From contig CAZCXH010000170.1 of the NCBI GenBank assembly GCA_964502525.1, positions 1-10,904 of the forward strand: a DNA stretch of 10,904 nt, read 5' to 3'. Origin of the DNA: DATLYB01 sp964502525. GTDB taxonomy: Bacteria; Bacteroidota; Bacteroidia; Chitinophagales; CAIOSU01. The notes beneath the pieces were generated by a model. That model was given only the letters and a program-made list of their open reading frames with translations. It did not search any database and was not told where the DNA came from. Positions 6,034 through 10,904 of this stretch are shown here, one piece after another (position 1 is the first letter of the stretch; every line of letters starts with the position of its first letter). The position numbers were made by a program, and so were the translations under genes.

Positions 6034-7134
6034 TCAGGATTTTTCTGCCGGATAATTTTCCATTTCAAAAAATTCCACTTCCTTATTTCCAATAAAGACA
6101 TTCTCAAGTCTTCCATGCTGCGTGTCGGTGATGAAAATTTGTCCGAAGCCGTCTTTGGCAATAAGTTCCAGCAGCAACGCGCTGCGGTCGTGATCCAATT
6201 TATCGAAAATGTCATCAAGCAATAGAAATGGCGCGACTTGCTTTTTATCCTTCAGCCAGCGGAACAGCGCAAGCTTGAGCGAGATAAGGAATGATTTCTG
6301 CTGCCCCTGCGATGCGAACTTCCGGATGACGCGGTTATCCATCAGGAAAACAAGATCATCGCGGTGGATGCCGGCTGAAGTTCGCTTCAGCGCTCTGTCG
6401 CGCTCAGTATTTTTTTCAAGCAGATGCCACATGTCACCGTGGTGCAAATCGGATTCGTAATCCAGGCTCATATTTTCTTTTTCCTGCGAGAAGTAGAGGC
6501 AGGTTTTGCTGATATAGGGCAAAATTTCCTCTGCCGTTTTTTTCCTGCTTTCAAAGATGAAGGTGGCGGGCTTCACCATTTTGCTGGCGTACGCTTCCAG
6601 CAGGGAAGCATTAAAATTTCCCTTTTCCGCAAATTGCTTCAGCAGTGAATTTCTTTGGAGCAGCAGCCTGTTGTATTCCAGCAGGTTTTCAAGATAGGCG
6701 CGGTCCGTTTGAGAGAGCATCAGGTCGAGAAAGCGCCTGCGCTCTTCGCTGCCGCCATAGATCAGCTCGACATCATTGGGCGTGCTGAATACTACAGGGA
6801 ACAGCCCTACATGATCTGAAAGTTTTTCATACCGCTTTTCATCGAGATAAAAATCTTTCCGCTTTTCCTTTTCCACCTTGCATTTCAATACGTGATGAAT
6901 TCCGTTCAGTTCAATATCTCCGCGCAGCGCAAACAGGTTTGCCCCATGCCTTATGTTTTGGAATTCGGTTGCCGCGAAATATGATTTGGTAATGCACAAA
7001 TAATAAATGGCATCGAGCAAGTTCGTCTTGCCCGTGCCGTTGCTGCCGGTAATGCAATTCAGTTTTTTGCCGAAGGAAAAAGAGGAGTCCTCATAATTGC
7101 GGAAGTTATGAAGCGAGATGGCGTTGAGGCGCAT
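6034..7134 (-). CDS. recF: DNA replication and repair protein RecF
   Basis: A 366-residue ABC-type ATPase that binds gapped DNA and helps load RecA together with RecO and RecR. MRLNAISLHNFRNYEDSSFSF is the typical RecF opening. The Walker A motif is GSNGTGKT (30-37). TPNDVELIYGGSEERRRFLD (118-137) is the RecF-specific signature. AGIHRDDL (254-261) and the ABC signature FASQGQQKS (273-281) follow. Walker B is FLLLDDIFDKLD (303-314), with acidic residues D307 and D308, and ITDTQ (335-339) is the switch region. Length is normal and every key motif is intact. The start ATG lies 3 bp from an 18-bp inverted repeat in the gap shared with the divergent pdhA. It is co-directional with the DciA-like gene downstream. 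Confidence 0.97.
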   Translation of the reverse strand: MRLNAISLHNFRNYEDSSFSFGKKLNCITGSNGTGKTNLLDAIYYLCITKSYFAATEFQNIRHGANLFALRGDIELNGIHHVLKCKVEKEKRKDFYLDEKRYEKLSDHVGLFPVVFSTPNDVELIYGGSEERRRFLDLMLSQTDRAYLENLLEYNRLLLQRNSLLKQFAEKGNFNASLLEAYASKMVKPATFIFESRKKTAEEILPYISKTCLYFSQEKENMSLDYESDLHHGDMWHLLEKNTERDRALKRTSAGIHRDDLVFLMDNRVIRKFASQGQQKSFLISLKLALFRWLKDKKQVAPFLLLDDIFDKLDHDRSALLLELIAKDGFGQIFITDTQHGRLENVFIGNKEVEFFEMENYPAEKS

Positions 7135-7136
7135 GA

Positions 7137-7195
7137 GGTTTGCAGTTTACAGTTTTTACGGTTTGTTATTAACTATTAACTGTAAACTGCAAACC
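7137..7195. repeat. Perfect 18-bp inverted repeat between recF and pdhA
   Basis: GGTTTGCAGTTTACAGTT (7137-7154) is the exact reverse complement of the segment at 7178-7195, with a 23-bp AT-rich spacer. Related words (CGGTTTG in the spacer, CCGCAAACAG and AACAGTAAA to the right) suggest expansion of a simple motif. The left arm starts 2 bp upstream of the recF start codon, so in the recF mRNA it would form a hairpin in the leader, beside the initiation site. Confidence 0.7.
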
Positions 7196-7219
7196 GCAAA
7201 CAGAAAACAGTAAATCAGC

Positions 7220-7227
7220 TATTTTTG
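7220..7227 (+). promoter_or_regulatory. Putative -7 box of the pdhA operon
   Basis: TATTTTTG matches the Bacteroidota -7 consensus TAnnTTTG exactly and ends 14 bp before the pdhA ATG. No clear TTG -33 element is found at the usual distance. It would drive pdhA, the TPR gene and probably ribH. Confidence 0.5.
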
Positions 7228-7241
7228 CCCGCAATATTTGA

Positions 7242-8261
7242 ATGGCTACTGCAATCAAAGCACAGAAAGAAAGCGGCAAGATAGCAAAAGAAACCTACCG
7301 CCAATGGTTTGATCTGATGCTGCTCATCAGGCGGTTTGAAGAGCGCTGTGGCGTGCTTTTCGGACAGCAGAAAATTCGCGGATTTCTTCATTTGTATATT
7401 GGACAGGAAGCGGTGGCGGCAGGAACGGTTTCGGCAATCCGCAAGGAAGATCCCATTATAACAGCTTACCGGGACCACGGCCTCGCTCTGGCAAAGGGGG
7501 TATCAGCGAATGAGTGCATGGCGGAACTGTTCGGAAAATCAACAGGCTGCAGCAAGGGTAGGGGAGGCTCCATGCATTTTTTTTCCAAAGAACATTATTT
7601 CTTTGGCGGTCATGCCATCGTGGGAGCGCACATTCCCCTTGGCGCGGGCATCGCGTTCGCGGAAAAATACAAGGGCACCGATAATGTTTGCCTCTGCTAT
7701 TTTGGCGATGGCGCGGTAAGGCAGGGAGCGCTTCACGAAACATTCAACCTTGCGATGCTGTGGAAACTGCCGGTGATATTCATTTGCGAGAATAACCAGT
7801 ATGCGATGGGCACTTCGGTAGGTCGTTCGTCCAACGTGACGGATATTCACCGCCTGGGCGCGGCTTACGACATGCCTTCCGCGCAGGTTGACGGCATGAG
7901 TTGCGAGGCAGTGCATAAAGCAATTGAAGAAGCCGTGCAGCATGCCCGCAAAGGAGACGGTGCAAGCTTTCTTGAAATCGTCACTTACCGTTACCGCGGG
8001 CACTCCATGTCTGATCCCGCGAAATACAGGACGAGAGAAGAGGTGGAAGAATACAAGAAACACGACCCCATCGAGCAGGTGAGGGAGACATTGCTGAAAA
8101 ATAAATATTCAACGGAAAAGGAACTGGAAGCTGTCGAGCGGAAGATAATGAAAACGGTGGAGGATGCGGTGGAATTTGCCGAGCAGTCGCCTTTTCCCGA
8201 TGCTTCGGAATTATATCATTACAATTACGTCCAACAAGATTATCCATTCATAAAAGACTAA
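7242..8261 (+). CDS. pdhA: Pyruvate dehydrogenase E1 component, alpha subunit
   Basis: A 339-residue thiamine-diphosphate-dependent subunit. With E1-beta it decarboxylates pyruvate and acetylates the lipoyl group of E2, feeding acetyl-CoA to central metabolism. Visible marks are LYIGQEAVAAG (51-61), TAYRDHGLALAKG (74-86), GKGRGGSMHFF-type sequence at 104-114 and the ThDP/Mg motif GDGAVRQGALHETFNLA through to ENN (155-185). YRGHSMSDPAKYRTREEV (251-268) is the conserved loop near the active site. Length matches two-subunit-type E1-alpha proteins, not the roughly 900-residue fused E1 of E. coli. A branched-chain or acetoin E1-alpha is possible, but the SMSDPAKYRTREEV loop favours pyruvate. E1-beta, E2 and E3 are not in the window. 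The downstream TPR gene begins after a one-base gap, implying cotranscription. Confidence 0.94.
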   Translation: MATAIKAQKESGKIAKETYRQWFDLMLLIRRFEERCGVLFGQQKIRGFLHLYIGQEAVAAGTVSAIRKEDPIITAYRDHGLALAKGVSANECMAELFGKSTGCSKGRGGSMHFFSKEHYFFGGHAIVGAHIPLGAGIAFAEKYKGTDNVCLCYFGDGAVRQGALHETFNLAMLWKLPVIFICENNQYAMGTSVGRSSNVTDIHRLGAAYDMPSAQVDGMSCEAVHKAIEEAVQHARKGDGASFLEIVTYRYRGHSMSDPAKYRTREEVEEYKKHDPIEQVRETLLKNKYSTEKELEAVERKIMKTVEDAVEFAEQSPFPDASELYHYNYVQQDYPFIKD

Positions 8262-8262
8262 A

Positions 8263-8922
8263 ATGACACAACCCAAACAAGCTGCACACGAACAGGATGT
8301 CTTCACAAAAGCCGAAGATTTCTTCGAGAAAAATAAAAAGCTGATTTCTTATGGCGCAGGCGCCCTGCTGGCGCTGATCATTGCCGGGGTATATATCAAC
8401 AATTTTTATCTTCCCGGCAGGGAGCAGGAGGCGCAATCGCAGATATTCAAGGCGCAGCAGTATTTCGAGATGGACTCGTTCAGGCTGGCGCTCGAAGGTG
8501 ATGGCAACTATGACGGCTTTCTCAATATCATTGATGACTACAGTTGGACAAAGGCTGCCTGCTTGTCAAAATACTATGCAGGCATCTGCTACCTGAGGAT
8601 GGACGACTACGACAATGCCATCACTTACCTGAAAAAATTCAGCACCAGCGAGCCTGTCATTGGCGCAATGGGGCTGGGCGCCCTGGGTGACGCGTATTCT
8701 GAAAAAGGGCAGATGGATGATGCTGTTTCTCATTATAAAAAGGCGGCATCAAAAGCGAATAACAATATGCTGTCGCCTTATTATCTTTTCAAAGCCGGGC
8801 TGGCGCTGAAGGCGCAGGGTAACAAAGAAGATGCCCTCGAAATGTTCAATAAAATAAAATCTGAATATCCTGACTCTAATGAGGGCAGAGAGATTGAGAA
8901 GTACATTGCGATGGTGAGTTAA
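8263..8922 (+). CDS. Membrane-anchored tetratricopeptide repeat protein
   Basis: A 219-residue protein with a short charged N-terminus, one membrane helix at about residues 27-49 (SYGAGALLALIIAGVYINNF), and a C-terminal TPR domain. TPR-like helix pairs run at roughly 97-130 (KYYAGICYLRMDDYDNAITYL), 136-165 (GLGALGDAYSEKGQMDDAVSHY) and 172-205 (YYLFKAGLALKAQGNKEDALEMF). The topology resembles YfgM-type proteins, with the repeats probably outside the inner membrane; partners are unknown. It starts one base after the pdhA stop and ends 31 bp before ribH, so the three genes look like one operon. TPR genes next to ribH are common in Bacteroidota. No catalytic motif is present. Confidence 0.88.
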   Translation: MTQPKQAAHEQDVFTKAEDFFEKNKKLISYGAGALLALIIAGVYINNFYLPGREQEAQSQIFKAQQYFEMDSFRLALEGDGNYDGFLNIIDDYSWTKAACLSKYYAGICYLRMDDYDNAITYLKKFSTSEPVIGAMGLGALGDAYSEKGQMDDAVSHYKKAASKANNNMLSPYYLFKAGLALKAQGNKEDALEMFNKIKSEYPDSNEGREIEKYIAMVS

Positions 8923-8953
8923 CTGCAATGCAGATGGATTTATTCCGCAATCA

Positions 8954-9460
8954 TTGATTAAGAACGTGGCGGCATCCCTGAAAAGTCTCTTGGAATTTGA
9001 TTCTTCCCTGATCAACAGCGGGCGGGGAAAGAAGTTTGGAGTGGTCGTTTCCGATTACAACCCCGAAATAACGCTCCACCTTCTGGACGGCTGCCTGCGC
9101 ACGCTCATCAAGTGCAGGGTTAAAGAAAAAGACATCATGGTCGCTCATGTTCCCGGAGCTTTTGAACTGCCGGGAGGGGCGCGCATGCTTGCTGAATCAT
9201 CAAAACTTGACGCCATCATCTGCCTGGGCTGCGTCATCAAGGGAGAAACCAAGCATGATGAATACATCAATACTGCCGTTGCCAGCGGCATCATGCAGCT
9301 TTCCCTGCTGCTGAAAAAACCCGTCATTTACGGAGTGCTCACCACCAATAACCTGGTCCAGGCAAAAGACCGCGCTGGCGGCAAGCGCGGCAATAAAGGC
9401 GAAGAAGCGGCAGTCACCGCTGTAAGAATGGTGGCGCTGAGCAGTACGCTGAAGCGATGA
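8954..9460 (+). CDS. ribH: 6,7-dimethyl-8-ribityllumazine synthase
   Basis: A lumazine synthase of about 168 residues that condenses 5-amino-6-ribitylaminouracil with dihydroxybutanone phosphate, the penultimate step of riboflavin synthesis. Such enzymes assemble as pentamers or 60-mer shells. The motifs are clear: FGVVVSDYNPEIT (28-40), VPGAFELPGGARML (66-79), GCVIKGETKHDEYI (92-105) with catalytic H101, and GVLTTNNLVQAKDRAGGKRGNKGEEAA (127-153) with the phosphate-site residues and R140. The frame has no ATG before the conserved core: the in-frame stop is at 8915-8917, and candidate starts are TTG at 8954, used here, and GTG at 8966, which would give 164 residues. Both ATGs in the gap (8928, 8934) are in another frame that stops quickly. 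The start is therefore uncertain, while the enzyme identity is firm. Confidence 0.95.
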   Translation: MIKNVAASLKSLLEFDSSLINSGRGKKFGVVVSDYNPEITLHLLDGCLRTLIKCRVKEKDIMVAHVPGAFELPGGARMLAESSKLDAIICLGCVIKGETKHDEYINTAVASGIMQLSLLLKKPVIYGVLTTNNLVQAKDRAGGKRGNKGEEAAVTAVRMVALSSTLKR

Positions 9461-9489
9461 GAACCCGGGATTGGCATTTTTTGCAGCCG

Positions 9490-9577
9490 TCAGGTTTTCA
9501 AAAATTAAACCGTAGAATGTTCGGTATTAACCGAGAGTACGTCTCGTTCCTTCGGAAACTCTACTACTTTCGGTATA
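9490..9577. repeat. Structured repeat, copy B
   Basis: This is the partner of copy A at 5788-5876, in the same orientation. ACCGAGAG (9530-9537) pairs with CTTTCGGT (9567-9574): seven Watson-Crick pairs and one G-T. Relative to copy A, an A-T pair has become G-C with both bases changed. The spacer is 29 bp in both copies and contains the inner stem TTCC-TTC-GGAA (9547-9557). Preserved pairing despite sequence change suggests that the fold matters. Confidence 0.65.
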
Positions 9578-9634
9578 ACCATCGGTAAACAGGTTTCCGA
9601 ACTGGTGCCCCAATAGCACCTGATGGCATATCCA

Positions 9635-9658
9635 CCGAAGGAGTCCGGAGTCCTTCGG
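9635..9658. repeat. 8-bp palindrome with tandem heptamer in its loop
   Basis: CCGAAGGA (9635-9642) pairs with TCCTTCGG (9651-9658) around GTCCGGAG. The same stretch reads as two tandem GGAGTCC units (9640-9653). The CCTTCGG word also occurs in the inner hairpins of repeats A and B. Its role is unknown; no U-run follows that would make it a terminator. Confidence 0.5.
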
Positions 9659-9756
9659 ACCGATCATGGTTCGTTTTTCACGCTTGTTTCGGGGTAACAG
9701 CTCGATTTTCCTGTAGGTTTTTTTACCCGGTTCTTTCATTTTCTGATATCATTTGC

Positions 9757-9764
9757 TACTTTTC
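9757..9764 (+). promoter_or_regulatory. Putative -7 box of the helix-hairpin-helix gene
   Basis: TACTTTTC fits TAnnTTTG except at the last base. It lies within ATTTGCTACTTTT (9751-9763), a 13-mer identical to the one in front of folK (3704-3716). The gene starts 41 bp further on. No convincing -33 TTG is seen. Confidence 0.4.
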
Positions 9765-9805
9765 ATCATCGAAGCAAACATCTTGTATTATCAAATACCT
9801 GAAGG

Positions 9806-10795
9806 ATGCTCAACTTCCTCAAAGAATACTTCTCTTTCTCACGGGGCGAGCGCAATGGCATTATCGTGCTGCTCATCATTATTGTCATTCTGATTTTTTC
9901 CCCTTATGCCATATCGTTTTTTAAAGAACAAAAGGAAATTGATTTCTCGCAGTTTCAAAAAGAGATAACCGAATTTGAGCAACGGCAGGAGTTAGCTCAA
10001 CAAAAAAAGGAGCATCAAAAATCCGGTTCGCACGAACTTTTCAACTTCGATCCAAATGAGATTACGGAAGATGACTGGAAAAGACTGGGCGTAAGCGAAA
10101 GAACTGCGCGCATTATTATGAACTATCGTGAAAAGGGTGGAATTTTTTTGGAGAAGGATGACCTGCTTAAAATCTATGGCTTTGACACCAGTGCCTATAG
10201 GATGATAGAACCTTACATCGTAATTGCCGAAGATGATGAGCAGAGCAGGGATAAGTATGCCATGAACCCTTTTGATAAACCGGTGTACCGCAAACAGCCC
10301 GAACGGAAGCCGCAACCGAAAAGAGATTTTCACTACGAAAGAAAATCTGAATACAGACCCAGGGAGAAGGTTGCGGTCGAATTGAATTCTGCCGACAGCC
10401 TTGCGCTTATAGGGGTGAACGGAATTGGTCTTACTTTGTCCACCCGGATCATTAAATACCGCAACCGGCTCGGAGGATTTGTAAGCGTGGAACAGGTGAT
10501 GGAAGTGTATGGAATAGACTCCGCGCTTTTTCAGATAATGAAACCATCGCTCGCGGTTGATGAAACCAAGGCGAAAAAACTGCCAATCAACATTATCGCG
10601 CAGGAGGAGTTGGAAAGGCACCCATATTTCAGGAGAAATATTGCAAAGGCGATCGTGAATTACCGGCAGCATCATGGGGCTTTCACCGTCATTGAAGACT
10701 TGAAGAAAATATATGTGGTTGATGAAAATCTGTTTGAAAAAATCAAACCCTACATTACCACTGATGATATTGATGGTTATGGTATTGAGTATTGA
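9806..10795 (+). CDS. Membrane-anchored protein with three ComEA-like helix-hairpin-helix units
   Basis: A 329-residue protein. A short N-terminus (LKEYFSFSRGERNG) is followed by a membrane helix at about 19-38, a charged coiled stretch (41-73), then three related units: 79-138, 191-249 and 260-317. Each follows the pattern of an (L/F)N opening, a short hairpin, an (A/T)xxIxxYR helix and a GGF/GAF turn before VEQVMEVYGI-like or IEDLKKIYVV-like sequence, ending in (I/M)xP(Y/S)(I/L). The middle unit has the classical hairpin GVNGIGLTLSTRIIKYR (203-219), a non-specific DNA-contacting motif in ComEA and related proteins. A proline- and arginine-rich linker (155-188) separates units 1 and 2. Such proteins are widespread in Bacteroidota; DNA binding or uptake outside the membrane is plausible but unproven. 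Its last codons and stop lie inside a 7-bp tandem repeat. Confidence 0.88.
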   Translation: MLNFLKEYFSFSRGERNGIIVLLIIIVILIFSPYAISFFKEQKEIDFSQFQKEITEFEQRQELAQQKKEHQKSGSHELFNFDPNEITEDDWKRLGVSERTARIIMNYREKGGIFLEKDDLLKIYGFDTSAYRMIEPYIVIAEDDEQSRDKYAMNPFDKPVYRKQPERKPQPKRDFHYERKSEYRPREKVAVELNSADSLALIGVNGIGLTLSTRIIKYRNRLGGFVSVEQVMEVYGIDSALFQIMKPSLAVDETKAKKLPINIIAQEELERHPYFRRNIAKAIVNYRQHHGAFTVIEDLKKIYVVDENLFEKIKPYITTDDIDGYGIEY

Positions 10796-10822
10796 GTATT
10801 GAGTATTAGTATTTGGTATTGA
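10783..10822. repeat. TATTGAG tandem repeat spanning the stop codon
   Basis: Three exact TATTGAG units (10783-10803) are followed by degenerate ones to 10822. Because 7 is not a multiple of 3, the second unit places TGA in frame (10793-10795), so the repeat supplies the final residues IEY and the stop. Confidence 0.8.
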
Positions 10823-10852
10823 ATCACCGAATCACCGAATCATCAAATCATC
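10821..10852. repeat. GAATCACC tandem octamers
   Basis: Four successive 8-bp units, GAATCACC, GAATCACC, GAATCATC and AAATCATC, directly follow the heptamer array. No gene or terminator is visible from here to the right edge (10853-10904). Confidence 0.8.
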
Positions 10853-10904
10853 AGGGCAATCGCATCAAAAATAGGACAAGGGCAAAGGAGCTACTTGAAA
10901 AGTA

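Larger units (their letters stand above)
9461..9805. other. 345-bp ribH-HHH gap with repeats and promoter, no clear gene
   Basis: This stretch contains copy B of the structured repeat (9490-9577), an 8-bp palindrome (9635-9658), a T-rich run (9718-9724) and a promoter-like box for the next gene (9757-9764). A 70-codon frame on the minus strand (9739 to 9527) starts MKEPGKKTYRK and ends in the repeat. Its last 16 codons read in the same frame in copy A. I do not annotate it as a gene because the repeat similarity continues past its stop codon. Confidence 0.6.

Noticed and set aside
7539..8063. Open frame of 174 codons on the minus strand
   Set aside because: It is a shadow of pdhA, whose motifs are intact on the other strand.
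9461..9490. Terminator after ribH (CCCGGG followed by a T run)
   Set aside because: The palindrome is only 6 bp, has no loop and is separated from the T run.
9992..10675. Open frame of 227 codons on the minus strand
   Set aside because: It is antisense to the helix-hairpin-helix gene and its peptide looks random.
10783..10852. Start of a CRISPR array
   Set aside because: The units are contiguous 7- and 8-bp repeats with no spacers.

Overview
This window looks like a chromosomal housekeeping segment from a member of the Bacteroidota. Three things point there. Gene starts lack Shine-Dalgarno sequences. TAnnTTTG-like -7 boxes lie ahead of folK, pdhA and the helix-hairpin-helix gene. The gene sets sppA/folK/deoxynucleoside kinase, recF/DUF721 and TPR/ribH, together with a membrane-anchored helix-hairpin-helix protein, are typical of that phylum. 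A finer assignment is not possible by eye. No tRNA, rRNA, CRISPR array, transposase or phage gene was seen.

Layout from left to right. Bases 1-1461 (minus) hold the N-terminal 487 residues of a multi-PAS sensory protein that runs off the left edge. Bases 1462-1785 have no gene and are filled with GC-rich hairpin repeats. sppA (minus, 1786-3561) is divergent from a tightly coupled plus-strand operon: folK, deoxynucleoside kinase and a DUF4126 membrane protein (3726-5460). The sppA/folK gap holds another hairpin repeat, bounded by a perfect 14-bp inverted repeat. The operon runs tail-to-tail, with an 8-bp overlap, into a DUF721/DciA-like gene (minus, 5453-5743). Beyond that lie a 290-bp repeat-bearing gap and recF (minus, 6034-7134). 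A 107-bp divergent gap with an 18-bp inverted repeat leads to pdhA, a membrane-anchored TPR protein and ribH (plus, 7242-9460). A 345-bp non-coding stretch with a second copy of a structured repeat comes next, then a membrane-anchored protein with three ComEA-like helix-hairpin-helix units (9806-10795), whose stop codon lies inside a tandem repeat.

Functions: folK (folate) and ribH (riboflavin) make cofactors, the deoxynucleoside kinase salvages DNA precursors, and recF and the DciA-like protein serve replication and repair. pdhA is the E1-alpha subunit of pyruvate dehydrogenase, but no E1-beta, E2 or E3 gene is present here. SppA is a membrane protease.

The protein-coding part is ordinary and I see no convincing new multi-gene system. 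The unexplained signals are in the gaps: (1) a pair of about 89-bp repeats at 5788-5876 and 9490-9577 that fold into the same nested hairpin with a compensatory base-pair change; (2) a family of GC-rich hairpin repeats with four copies; (3) perfect inverted repeats next to the PAS, sppA/folK and recF/pdhA starts; and (4) 7- and 8-bp tandem repeats abutting gene ends.
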